Shown: piece after piece, positions 21,201-30,600 of the stretch
Layout of the letters: every line of letters begins with the position of its first letter
Numbering within the stretch: position 1 is the stretch's first letter
Assembly (NCBI GenBank): GCA_050953825.1
Contig: JBMNNF010000010.1
Location: forward strand, 124,001-188,000
Reading direction: 5' to 3'
DNA from: DUQW01 sp050953825
GTDB taxonomy: Bacteria; Bacillota_I; Bacilli_A; Acholeplasmatales; Acholeplasmataceae
DNA: 64,000 nt
Notes under the pieces: generated by a model
Database searches by the model: none
Told to the model about the DNA's origin: nothing
Seen by the model: only the letters and a program-made list of their open reading frames with translations
Position numbers and translations under genes: made by a program

Positions 21201-21605
21201 GATAGACTAGTAGTAGGAGAATATGCAATTCTACAAAATGGAGTTACAAGTGCAAATAACCCTAACTATGCAATCACTTATGAAGGTGGTACTTTAACAA
21301 TTAATAAAGCACCAACAAAAGTAGTAATTGATAACAAGACATCAGTATACGGTTCAGCACTTGAAAACTTAACAACACAAGATCCAACAGTATTATTTGG
21401 AAATGATACGCTAGACTATTCATTAAGTAAAGCTGGAACCAATGATGCTGGATCATATGATATTACAGGAAATGCAGTAGCAGAAGACAATCCTAACTAC
21501 GCAATTACCTTTGAAAAAGGAACATATACAATTACATCCAAAAGCAATTACCGTAAATGCAGACCCCTAGAACAATTACATATGGAGATGCTAAACCAGC
21601 ATTAG
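9204..21605 (+). CDS. Giant MBG/InlB-repeat surface protein, 5' part (frame interrupted)
   Basis: This is the first 4,133 residues of what is very probably one giant extracellular protein. Residues 1-28 are an export signal or anchor (KRALIFIIALVGLSATAGYA), and about 40-125 an atrophied bacterial Ig-like domain. About 130-1610 hold many InlB B-repeat-like units (pattern GYxFxGW...ITxxxxxxAxF), including five near-identical 61-62-residue copies. About 1610-2030 is unique sequence, then come one more InlB unit and an Ig-like domain. From about 2256 onward lie MBG-type (YGX) repeats. Such domains occur in adhesins and cell-surface fibres. A strong ggagg site precedes the ATG. An extra C at 21535 shifts the frame within a repeat, and translation stops at 21605. 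The sequence continues in another frame from 21557. Confidence 0.85.
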   Translation: MGKKGMKRALIFIIALVGLSATAGYAYTKYEKNNELEILKTKEELSLGYYQGDNADSVTENITVPLSLNGIPIRWVSSDTEVLIIEDNKAVIKTTENNRSVILTAVIQKGRKVAHKSFELTIKNEECLISFEGYDHFNFYTGKNQAINLPPPPEKDGYDFLYWSTEEGGEPIDTAEGLSESVILYPVFVAEVDVSYKVEHYYELHDGSYVLQETVNLTGAVDEIVTAEPILSDGYVKCDHLNSREQGTISKEGGLVLRVYYSLKTYQVKYELGLGEGNFPNVTYKHNALIARPSHVPTAPGRHFVRWSATENGPAYVFNEKITEDVVLYAVFDRNQYNVYFYNGATLFHTEEVFFGDNATRPLQNPTKEGYDFIGWDHNLENISGHTYVKAEYEIRKYVVKFYDFNNELLEEVLNVEHFSSVTPPTPPIVEGHKFDKWSVSTNNITGNLSVFAEYNKKGYAVIFYDHLGVPIGEPQTVLFEGEATPPQPPVKPNTQKYTYRFTGWSEETDVVTSDLYIYPEYEETINKYTYRFILKNETEPLKELTVPYGTVIVAPETPTKEQTAQYDYEFLGFEGFTEGMELTDNITFVGSFEAIEREYEVKYYVEGAFHSSEPVTYGHSANPPAVTKDSTISHVYELSGWSLEENGEVIELPAIVCNIAFYAIFDEFDQNYTIKFVDYDGRFLDEKAWDYGLEPSYDGLLTRAPETGCTYKHIGWSPEIGLVNKNQTYTAVYETIINTYPVRFFQDGVLLKSFDAVKHGSGVYYPYVPTKASTQQYDYIFSGWDQDYSEITKPMDIKAQFSTTTRKYTYEFVSNGTILSHGTIEYGLTVPHAKIPADPSNKPNHHFDKWMIGDDEYTPETTITGNVTINAHFEIDRFTITFKNHNGDVLQTLEEIAYGTMPNYSNAKPTKPATDKYTYTFSHWSPQIVLVTGDEEYIAEFSREINEYRITWFNHDGTETIDSQDVPYDELPVYGGALPTKPADAQYTYIFDGWTPAVVAVTGVASYTAKFRGETNKYSVTWNDYNGELLRTDLNILYSSTPFYGTNNPTRTSSVSTDYAFAGWSLTKGGDILEQLPTVSGNMIFFANYSESVRQYEATWVVDGQDNVTTNHDYDTQFNDDAVLKEKEEDSKYTYVFSGWSLKEDGDILEQLPIVLGDKTFYAIFNEIPKTYTLTYTVDGEVDGEVEEYDFGDEITPRPEPSKTGYTLSGWTVPETMPDHDVIVAGIFTINQYNLTYKVDGEVDGEVEEYDFGDEITPRPEPSKTGYTFSGWSEIPTHMPANDVEVVGTFTVNQYNLTYYVDGEVDGEVEEYDFGDEITPRPEPIKTGYTFSGWSEIPTNMPANDVEVVGTFTVNQYNLTYYVDGQVDGEVEEYDFGDEITPRPEPSKTGYTFSGWSEIPTHMPANDVEVVGTFTVNQYNLTYYVDGQVDGEVEEYDFGDEITPRPEPSRKGYTFSGWSEIPTNMPANDVEVTGTFTINQYDLNYVLNNGEDNIVISMDYNADIVAPNNPDKTGYSFDGWDIEIPAKMPAHDVTINAKWKINTYNIKFHLDNGDGFIQIFQDYNTAVTAPSGFEKVGHNFNGWSVDVPQTMPAYNMEITAKWLLKEYTITFVGIEPAPESQTIKYNHYATKPEYEPKAGYTQGWYEKYDENIHAEPITTLFDFENTPIDRDYTIEYFENVTIDEAFANAEAYFDDPNSQELLDSAWKKDVPSGEDSYTYAEFHIDSDNKEITVNIFDKSISLVEVLSGLDPVHNTDAFSSLVGVLTGSGSGSLAPGVAAIMNAVGQSGAKHFQIPIDENNLAYDLLSEFGGATIGGKLSGGILPIDDQMELNIVAAVFGKTVANLADAGYWQEVDDDGLPTGNPRAPRTDDLYALLACSFDIMTFGDYPIALYGDVNGAEVSIGELTTYFNKFEIAVSNETNVFDSSNEPISIKLFEVVTNLALVNNKPVAEETENLIDELSNITKVDMNARLKLSILVPESYKLVRVQIFAKDEQDLYTIEILPTEIEGDYYFKSNKDFKVEIEIRETYQVQFLDHLNVLIGEVQTVQHGKSATAPNDQYRAGYTFDGWDKEFDSVESDLTIKPIFTPIQYNINYHLDGGTNNTSNLSNFTVESPDIVLLDPTKSGFDFVGWYANANFTGEPITQIDANSIGHKDVYAKFDISQVVVSISGYDAPVTYGTGNVTLTANVEHAFASSAIYEWYKGDTLLIGKTTNQIQLTDVAHSGIYKVKVSITSENQTTTANSQVDIIINRAASEITVSDKIVTYNGQAHSIVAELNHEEAELEYINNGKVDADTYTVTVSVPQSDNYLAASKTATLTINKATYDMRGITFVDDDSKVYNGEIQTITINGDLPDDVSVRYLNNENKKAGTYKVTAVFDGDYNNYNNIPNMVAYLTINKATHGMNGVEFNDAIVTYNTEVQKIFISGSLPDGVTVVYSNNENKNHGTYEVTATFIFDYENYNPIPAKKANLTINQATATLTIHNKESVYGAQEVGLTATLSGMLGTDSITYELSKAPGTDVKVGGYAITADITVGNNNYDLTINNGVYTINPKPITVTATTESYTYGEAITLKYSAPGLVVGDQLTGALAIQNPVYAQDRLVVGEYAILQNGVTSENNPNYTITYEGGTLTINKAAATLTIHNKASVYGEGLVGLTATLSGMLGTDSITYELSKAPGQDVQVGGYAITANITADNGNYNLTVNDGVYTINPKAITVNATPRTITYGDAKPALGYTIVETLPYGQTELTGTLKVDLAHYNDNTYPDVNNNPGYKIVQDTLTNANNPNFTITYNFSYVVINPKAITVTATTESYTYGEAITLKYSAPGLVVGDQLTGVLAIQNPVYAQDRLVVGEYAILQNGVTSENNPNYTITYEGGTLTINKAAATLTIHNKASVYGEGLVGLTATLSGMLGTDSITYELSKAPGQDVQVGGYAITANITADNGNYNLTVNDGVYTINPKAITVTATTESYTYGEAITLKYSAPGLVVGDQLTGALAIQNPVYAQDRLVVGEYAILQNGVTSENNPNYAITYEGGTLTINKAPTKVVIDNKTSVYGSALENLTTQDPTVLFGNDTLDYSLSKAGTNDAGSYDITGNAVAEDNPNYAITFEKGTYTINPKAITVNATPRTITYGDAKPALGYTIVETLPYGQTELTGTLKVDLAHYNDNTYPNANNNPGYKIVQDTLTNANNPNFTITYNFSYVVINPKAITVTATTESYTYGEAITLKYSAPGLVGGDQLTGVLAIQNPVYAQDRLVVGEYAILQNGVTSENNPNYAITYEGGTLTINKAPTKVVIDNKTSVYGSALENLTTQDPTVLFGNDTLDYSLSKAGTNDAGSYDITGNAVAEDNPNYAITFEKGTYTINPKAITVNATPRTITYGDAKPALGYTIVETLPYGQTELTGTLKVDLAHYNDNTYPNANNNPGYKIVQDTLTNANNPNFTITYNFSYVVINPKAITVTATTESYTYGEAITLKYSAPGLVVGDQLTGALAIQNPVYAQDRLVVGEYAILQNGVTSENNPNYTITYEGGTLTINKAAATLTIHNKASVYGEGLVGLTATLSGMLGTDSITYELSKAPGQDVQVGGYAITANITADNGNYNLTVNDGVYTINPKAITVNATPRTITYGDAKPALGYTIVETLPYGQTELTGTLKVDLAHYNDNTYPDVNNNPGYKIVQDTLTNANNPNFTITYNFSYVVINPKAITVTATTESYTYGEAITLKYSAPGLVVGDQLTGALAIQNPVYAQDRLVVGEYAILQNGVTSENNPNYTITYEGGTLTINKAAATLTIHNKASVYGEGLVGLTATLSGMLGTDSITYELSKAPGQDVQVGGYAITANITADNGNYNLTVNDGVYTINPKAITVNATPRTITYGDAKPALGYTIVETLPYGQTELTGTLKVDLAHYNDNTYPDVNNNPGYKIVQDTLTNANNPNFTITYNFSYVVINPKAITVTATTESYTYGEAITLKYSAPGLVGGDQLTGALAIQNPVYAQDRLVVGEYAILQNGVTSANNPNYAITYEGGTLTINKAPTKVVIDNKTSVYGSALENLTTQDPTVLFGNDTLDYSLSKAGTNDAGSYDITGNAVAEDNPNYAITFEKGTYTITSKSNYRKCRPLEQLHMEMLNQH
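9590..14030 (+). repeat. InlB B-repeat-like region
   Basis: This stretch encodes about twenty divergent units of 60-75 residues with the signature Y-x-F-x-G-W, then a loop and a terminal strand (xxYTAxF or xxxVxGxF). Typical examples contain YTFSHWSPQIVLVTGDEEY and YIFDGWTPAVVAVTG. InlB B-repeats (the Flg_new family) are small beta-sheet domains in secreted proteins of Gram-positive bacteria. Unit count and borders are by eye. Confidence 0.75.
12726..13652 (+). repeat. Five-copy acidic tandem repeat (period 183-186 nt)
   Basis: Five tandem copies begin at 12726, 12909, 13095, 13281 and 13467, each 61-62 residues long. The core is VDGEVDGEVEEYDFGDEI followed by TPRPEP and TGYTFSGW. The copies are very similar at the DNA level, unlike the older InlB units around them, so the block expanded more recently. 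It is strongly acidic in its first half. Confidence 0.9.
21523..21565 (+). other. Double single-base insertion that splits the giant gene
   Basis: In the paralogous D-to-C junction at 27894-27942 the frame reads through normally. Here the same junction has an extra C at 21535 (attaCatcc against attaatcc) and an extra G at 21562 (gcaGaccc against gcaaccc), 27 nt apart. Two insertions give a net +2 shift. Removing both would join 9204-40810 into one frame of exactly 10,535 codons including the stop. There is no homopolymer or slippery heptamer at the site. An assembly or sequencing error inside near-identical repeats is the simplest cause; a true off-state or decay is possible. Confidence 0.85.
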
Positions 21606-24600
21606 GCTATACAATAGTAGAAACTCTACCTTATGGTCAAACAGAATTAACAGGAACATTAAAAGTAGATTTAGCACATTATAACGACAATACATATCCA
21701 AATGCTAATAACAATCCAGGATATAAGATAGTTCAAGATACACTAACAAATGCTAATAACCCTAACTTTACTATTACTTACAACTTTAGTTATGTAGTAA
21801 TTAATCCAAAAGCAATCACCGTAACAGCAACTACAGAATCATATACATACGGTGAAGCAATTACTCTTAAGTATTCAGCACCAGGATTAGTAGTAGGAGA
21901 TCAATTAACAGGAGCATTAGCGATTCAAAATCCAGTATATGCTCAAGATAGACTAGTAGTAGGAGAATATGCAATTCTACAAAATGGAGTTACAAGTGAA
22001 AATAACCCTAACTATGCAATCACTTATGAAGGTGGTACTTTAACAATTAATAAAGCTGCTGCAACCTTAACAATTCATAATAAGGCATCAGTCTACGGAG
22101 AAGGTCTAGTAGGCTTAACCGCAACCTTAAGTGGAATGTTAGGAACAGACAGTATTACATACGAATTATCGAAGGCTCCAGGACAAGATGTTCAAGTAGG
22201 TGGATATGCAATTACAGCTAATATCACAGCTGATAATGGTAACTATAACCTAACAGTTAATGACGGAGTATATACAATTAATCCAAAAGCAATCACCGTA
22301 AATGCAACCCCTAGAACAATTACATATGGAGATGCTAAACCAGCATTAGGCTATACAATAGTAGAAACTCTACCTTATGGTCAAACAGAATTAACTGGAA
22401 CATTAAAAGTAGATTTAGCACATTATAATGACAATACATATCCAGATGTTAATAATAATCCGGGATATAAGATAGTTCAAGATACATTAACAAATGCTAA
22501 TAACCCTAACTTTACTATAACTTACAATTTTAGTTATGTAGTAATTAATCCAAAAGCAATCACCGTAACAGCAACTACAGAATCATACACATATGGTGAA
22601 GCAATCACCCTTAAGTATTCAGCACCAGGATTAGTAGTAGGAGATCAATTAACAGGAGCATTAGCGATTCAAAATCCAGTATATGCTCAAGATAGACTAG
22701 TAGTAGGAGAATATGCAATTCTACAAAATGGAGTTACAAGTGAAAATAACCCTAACTATACAATCACTTATGAAGGTGGTACTTTAACAGTTAATAAAGC
22801 ACCAACAAAAGTAGTAATTGATAACAAGACATCAGTATACGGTTCAGCACTTGAAAACTTAACAGCACAAGATCCAACAGTATTATTTGGAAATGATACG
22901 CTAGACTATACATTAAGTAAAGCTGGAACCAATGATGCTGGATCATATGATATTACAGGAAATGCAGTAGCAGAAGACAATCCTAACTACGCAATTACCT
23001 TTGAAAAAGGAACATATACAATTACTAGGGCACCATCAACAATTAACGCAACTGATAAGACAGTAACATATAATGGAATTCTTCATTCAATTTCAGGCGC
23101 ATTAAATCATGGAGAAACAACAGTTAAATACACTTATGATTCAACAACCAAAGATACTCCATTTGAATTTGATGATGCTGGTACTTATGTCATAACAATA
23201 AGTGCTGAAGAAACAGCAAACTATCAATCAGTATCTAAAGAAGTAACCTTAATCATTAATCCAATGGCTCTTAATGTCAACATTGCTGATAAGCAAAAAA
23301 TTTATGGAAATTTTGACCCTGAATTTACTTACACATCTAACAAATTAGCAGGTGATGACATTTCTATAAGTTTAGCTAGAAAACAAGGCGATAACGTAGG
23401 AAGTTATTCGATTGGCATTGTTGAATATGATTTAGGTAATAACTATGTTCTCGGTCAAGTTACTAAAGGAACATTAACTATCAACAAGCGAACAGTTACA
23501 GTTACTCCGAGGGATGGATTATGTAAAGACTATAATCAACTAGATCCAGTCTTTGATGCGAGTACATATATTGCAGAAGGACTAGTCCATGGTCAAACAT
23601 TATCAGGAACATTAGCTCGTGATAAGACTGCAGAAAATCCGGAATTACCTGGAAATTATGAGATATTAATAGGTAGTCTAAATGATCCATCAGGTAATTA
23701 TGCAATCAACTTTATAAGTGGAGTATTATTTACAATCAATCCGATTGATTTTGAAGATGTTACAATGACTGGTAGAACGGAAACATATAATGGTGGGGAA
23801 TATTCAATAATTGTTTCTGCACCTGTGGGTGCCGATGTATATTATGAATATGATGGCGAAGTTCGAGAACAACCAAATACACCATTTAAATTCAAAAATG
23901 TTGGAACCTATGCTATATCAGCAACCGTTAAAATGGAAGGTTATAATGATAAAGATTTAGGCCCTGTTGATTTAGTAATTAATCCAAAAGCAATCACCGT
24001 AACAGCAACTACAGAATCATACACATATGGTGAAGCAATCACCCTTAAGTATTCAGCACCAGGATTAGTAGTAGGAGATCAATTAACAGGAGCATTAGCG
24101 ATTCAAAATCCAGTATATGCTCAAGATAGACTAGTAGTAGGAGAATATGCAATTCTACAAAATGGAGTTACAAGTGAAAATAACCCTAACTATACAATCA
24201 CTTATGAAGGTGGTACTTTAACAATTAATAAAGCTGCTGCAACCTTAACAATTCATAATAAGGCATCAGTCTACGGAGAAGGTCTAGTAGGCTTAACCGC
24301 AACCTTAAGTGGAATGTTAGGAACAGACAGTATTACATACGAATTATCGAAGGCTCCAGGACAAGATGTTCAAGTAGGTGGATATGCAATTACAGCTAAT
24401 ATCACAGCTGATAATGGTAACTATAACCTAACAGTTAATGACGGAGTATATACAATTAATCCAAAAGCAATTACCGTAAATGCAACCCCTAGAACAATTA
24501 CATATGGAGATGCTAAACCAGCATTAGGCTATACAATAGTAGAAACTCTACCTTATGGTCAAACAGAATTAACAGGAACATTAAAAGTAGATTTAGCACA

Positions 24601-27600
24601 TTATAACGACAATACATATCCAAATGCTAATAACAATCCGGGATATAAGATAGTTCAAGATACACTAACAAATGCTAATAACCCTAACTTTACTATTACT
24701 TACAACTTTAGTTATGTAGTAATTAATCCTAAATCAATTACAGTAGCAGCGGATGTCAAGACAATTACTTATGGAGGTATAAAACCAACATTAACCTATG
24801 TAGCAACAGGATTAGTAGGTCAAGATACATTAACTGGAGACTTAGCAGTTGACTCAGCTCACTATAACGAAAGTACATATCCAAATGCTAATACAGCACC
24901 AGGATATAAGATAGTAGCTGGTGGAGTAACAAATGTTAATAACCCTAACTATAATATTGGCTATACTGCAGATTATGTAGTAATTAATCCAAAAGCAATC
25001 ACCGTAACAGCAACTACAGAATCATATACATATGGTGCAGCGATTACCCTTAAGTATTCAGCACCAGGATTAGTAGTAGGAGATCAATTAACAGGAGCAT
25101 TAGCGATTCAAAATCCAGTGTATGCTCAAGATAGACTAGTAGTAGGAGAATATGCAATTCTACAAAATGGAGTTACAAGTGCAAATAACCCTAACTATGC
25201 AATCACTTATGAAGGTGGTACTTTAACAATTAATAAAGCACCAACAAAAGTAGTAATTGATAATAAGACATCAGTATACGGTTCAGCACTTGAAAACTTA
25301 ACAGCACAAGATCCAACAGTATTATTTGGAAATGATACGCTAGACTATTCATTAAGTAAAGCTGGAACCAATGATGCTGGATCATATGATATTACAGGAA
25401 ATGCAGTAGCAGAAGATAATCCTAACTACGCAATTACCTTTGAAAAAGGAACATATACAATTAATCCAAAAGCAATCACCGTAACAGCAACTACAGAATC
25501 ATATACATACGGTGAAGCAATCACCCTTAAGTATTCAGCACCAGGATTAGTAGTAGGAGATCAATTAACAGGAGCATTAGCGATTCAAAATCCAGTATAT
25601 GCTCAAGATAGACTAGTAGTAGGAGAATATGCAATTCTACAAAATGGAGTTACAAGTGAAAATAACCCTAACTATACAATCACTTATGAAGGTGGTACTT
25701 TAACAATTAATAAAGCTGCTGCAACTCTAACAATTCATAATAAGGAATCAGTATACGGTGCTCAAGAAGTAGGCTTAACCGCAACCTTAAGTGGAATGTT
25801 AGGAACAGACAGTATTACATACGAATTATCAAAAGCTCCAGGACAAGATGTTCAAGTAGGTGGATATGCAATTACAGCTAATATAACAGCTGATAATGGT
25901 AACTATAACCTAACAGTTAATGACGGAGTATATACAATTAATCCAAAAGCAATCACCGTAACAGCAACTACAGAATCATACACATACGGTGAAGCAATTA
26001 CTCTTAAGTATTCAGCACCAGGATTAGTAGTAGGAGATCAATTAACAGGAGCATTAGCGATTCAGAATCCAGTATATGCTCAAGATAGACTAGTAGTAGG
26101 AGAATATGCAATTCTACAAAATGGAGTTACAAGTGAAAATAACCCTAACTATACAATCACTTATGAGGGTGGTACTTTAACAATTAATAAAGCTGCTGCA
26201 ACCTTAACAATTCATAATAAGGCATCAGTCTACGGAGAAGGTCTAGTAGGCTTAACCGCAACCTTAAGTGGAATGTTAGGAACAGACAGTATTACATACG
26301 AATTATCGAAGGCTCCAGGACAAGATGTTCAAGTGGGTGGATATGCAATTACAGCTAATATCACAGCTGATAATGGTAACTATAACCTAACAGTTAATGA
26401 CGGAGTATATACAATTAATCCAAAAGCAATTACCGTAAATGCAACCCCTAGAACAATTACATATGGAGATGCTAAACCAGCATTAGGCTATACAATAGTA
26501 GAAACTCTACCTTATGGTCAAACAGAATTAACTGGAACATTAAAAGTAGATTTAGCACATTATAATGACAATACATATCCAGATGTTAATAATAATCCGG
26601 GATATAAGATAGTTCAAGATACATTAACAAATGCTAATAACCCTAACTTTACTATAACTTACAATTTTAGTTATGTAGTAATTAATCCAAAAGCAATCAC
26701 CGTAACAGCAACTACAGAATCATATACATACGGTGAAGCAATCACCCTTAAGTATTCAGCACCAGGATTAGTAGTAGGAGATCAATTAACAGGAGCATTA
26801 GCGATTCAAAATCCAGTATATGCTCAAGATAGACTAGTAGTAGGAGAATATGCAATTCTACAAAATGGAGTTACAAGTGAAAATAACCCTAACTATACAA
26901 TCACTTATGAAGGTGGTACTTTAACAATTAATAAAGCTGCTGCAACCTTAACAATTCATAATAAGGCATCAGTCTACGGAGAAGGTCTAGTAGGCTTAAC
27001 CGCAACCTTAAGTGGAATGTTAGGAACAGACAGTATTACATACGAATTATCGAAGGCTCCAGGACAAGATGTTCAAGTAGGTGGATATGCAATTACAGCT
27101 AATATCACAGCTGATAATGGTAACTATAACCTAACAGTTAATGACGGAGTATATACAATTAATCCAAAAGCAATTACCGTAAATGCAACCCCTAGAACAA
27201 TTACATATGGAGATGCTAAACCAGCATTAGGCTATACAATAGTAGAAACTCTACCTTATGGTCAAACAGAATTAACTGGAACATTAAAAGTAGATTTAGC
27301 ACATTATAATGACAATACATATCCAGATGTTAATAATAATCCGGGATATAAGATAGTTCAAGATACATTAACAAATGCTAATAACCCTAACTTTACTATA
27401 ACTTACAACTTTAGTTATGTAGTAATTAATCCAAAAGCAATCACCGTAACAGCAACTACAGAATCATATACATACGGTGAAGCAATCACCCTTAAGTATT
27501 CAGCACCAGGATTAGTAGGAGGAGATCAATTAACAGGAGTATTAGCGATTCAAAATCCAGTGTATGCTCAAGATAGACTAGTAGTAGGAGAATATGCAAT

Positions 27601-30600
27601 TCTACAAAATGGAGTTACAAGTGAAAATAACCCTAACTATGCAATCACTTATGAAGGTGGTACTTTAACAATTAATAAAGCACCAACAAAAGTAGTAATT
27701 GATAACAAGACATCAGTATACGGTTCAGCACTTGAAAACTTAACAACACAAGATCCAACAGTATTATTTGGAAATGATACGCTAGACTATTCATTAAGTA
27801 AAGCTGGAACCAATGATGCTGGATCATATGATATTACAGGAAATGCAGTAGCAGAAGACAATCCTAACTACGCAATTACCTTTGAAAAAGGAACATATAC
27901 AATTAATCCAAAAGCAATTACCGTAAATGCAACCCCTAGAACAATTACATATGGAGATGCTAAACCAGCATTAGGCTATACAATAGTAGAAACTCTACCT
28001 TATGGTCAAACAGAATTAACAGGAACATTAAAAGTAGATTTAGCACATTATAACGACAATACATATCCAAATGCTAATAACAATCCAGGATATAAGATAG
28101 TTCAAGATACACTAACAAATGCTAATAACCCTAACTTTACTATTACTTACAACTTTAGTTATGTAGTAATTAATCCAAAAGCAATCACCGTAACAGCAAC
28201 TACAGAATCATATACATACGGTGAAGCAATTACTCTTAAGTATTCAGCACCAGGATTAGTAGTAGGAGATCAATTAACAGGAGCATTAGCGATTCAAAAT
28301 CCAGTATATGCTCAAGATAGACTAGTAGTAGGAGAATATGCAATTCTACAAAATGGAGTTACAAGTGAAAATAACCCTAACTATGCAATCACTTATGAAG
28401 GTGGTACTTTAACAATTAATAAAGCTGCTGCAACCTTAACAATTCATAATAAGGCATCAGTCTACGGAGAAGGTCTAGTAGGCTTAACCGCAACCTTAAG
28501 TGGAATGTTAGGAACAGACAGTATTACATACGAATTATCGAAGGCTCCAGGACAAGATGTTCAAGTAGGTGGATATGCAATTACAGCTAATATCACAGCT
28601 GATAATGGTAACTATAACCTAACAGTTAATGACGGAGTATATACAATTAATCCAAAAGCAATCACCGTAAATGCAACCCCTAGAACAATTACATATGGAG
28701 ATGCTAAACCAGCATTAGGCTATACAATAGTAGAAACTCTACCTTATGGTCAAACAGAATTAACAGGAACATTAAAAGTAGATTTAGCACATTATAATGA
28801 CAATACATATCCAGATGTTAATAATAATCCGGGATATAAGATAGTTCAAGATACACTAACAAATGCTAATAACCCTAACTTTACTATTACTTACAACTTT
28901 AGTTATGTAGTAATTAATCCTAAATCAATTACAGTAGCAGCGGATGTCAAGACAATTACTTATGGAGGTATAAAACCAACATTAACCTATGTAGCAACAG
29001 GATTAGTAGATCAAGATACATTAACTGGAGACTTAGCAGTTGACTCAACTCACTATAACGAAAGTACATATCCAAATGCTAATACAGCACCAGGATATAA
29101 GATAGTAGCTGGTGGAGTAACAAATGTTAATAACCCTAACTATAATATTGGCTATACTGCAAATTATGTAGTAATTAATCCAAAATCAATTACAGTAGTA
29201 GCAGATGCTAAATCAATTACATATGGAGGTATAAAACCAACATTAACCTATGTAGCAACAGGCTTAGTAGGTACAGATGAATTAACTGGAGACTTAGCAG
29301 TTGACTCAACTCACTATAACGAAAGTACATATCCAAATGCTAATACAGCACCAGGATATAAGATAGTAGCTGGTGGAGTAACAAATGTTAATAACCCTAA
29401 CTATAATATTGGCTATACTGCAAATTATGTAGTAATTAATCCAAAAGCAATTACAGTAGTTGCAGACGCTAAATCAATAACATATGGAGGTATAAAACCA
29501 ACATTAACCTATGTAGCAACAGGCTTAGTAGGTCAAGATACATTAACTGGAGATTTAGCAGTTGACTCAACTCACTATAACGAAAGTACATATCCAAATG
29601 CTAATACAGCACCAGGATATAAGATAGTAGCTGGTGGAGTAACAAATGCTAATAACCCTAACTATAATATTGGCTATACTGCAAATTATGTAGTAATTAA
29701 TCCAAAATCAATTACAGTAGTAGCAGATGCTAAATCAATTACATATGGAGGTATAAAACCAACATTAACCTATGTAGCAACAGGCTTAGTAGGTACAGAT
29801 GAATTAACTGGAGACTTAGCAGTTGACTCAACTCACTATAACGAAAGTACATATCCAAATGCTAATACAGCACCAGGATATAAGATAGTAGCTGGTGGAG
29901 TAACAAATGTTAATAACCCTAACTATAATATTGGCTATACTGCAAATTATGTAGTAATTAATCCAAAAGCAATTACAGTGGTTGCAGACGCTAAATCAAT
30001 AACATATGGAGGTATAAAACCAACATTAACTTATGTAGCAACAGGATTAGTAGGTACAGATGAATTAAGTGGAGACTTAGCAGTTGACTCAACTCACTAT
30101 AACGAAAGTACATATCCAAATGCTAATACCGAACCAGGATATAAGATAGTAGCTGGTGGAGTAACAAATGCTAATAACCCTAACTATAATATTGGGTATA
30201 CTGCAAATTATGTAGTAATTAATCCAAAAGCAATCACCGTAACAGCAACTACAGAATCATACACATATGGTGAAGCAATCACTCTTAAGTATTCAGCACC
30301 AGGATTAGTAGGAGGAGATCAGTTAACAGGAGTATTAGCGATTCAAAATCCAGTATATGCTCAAGATAGACTAGTAGTAGGAGAATATGCAATTCTACAA
30401 AATGGAGTTACAAGTGCAAATAACCCTAACTATACAATCACTTATGAAGGTGGTACTTTAACAATTATTAAAGCACCAACAAAAGTAGTAATTGATAATA
30501 AGACATCAGTATACGGTTCAGCACTTGAAAACTTAACAGCACAAGATCCAACAGTATTATTTGGAAATGATACATTAGACTATACATTAAGTAAGGCTGG

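Noticed and set aside
21523..21565. Programmed ribosomal frameshifting at the giant-gene break
   Set aside because: The break comes from two separate inserted bases 27 nt apart, with no slippery heptamer; the paralogous junction near 27900 lacks both.
21557..21600. A separate gene starting at the ATG at 21557
   Set aside because: No ribosome site or promoter; the ATG is the ordinary 'aATGCa' codon context of a class-C repeat; the sequence before it continues the same domain in another frame.
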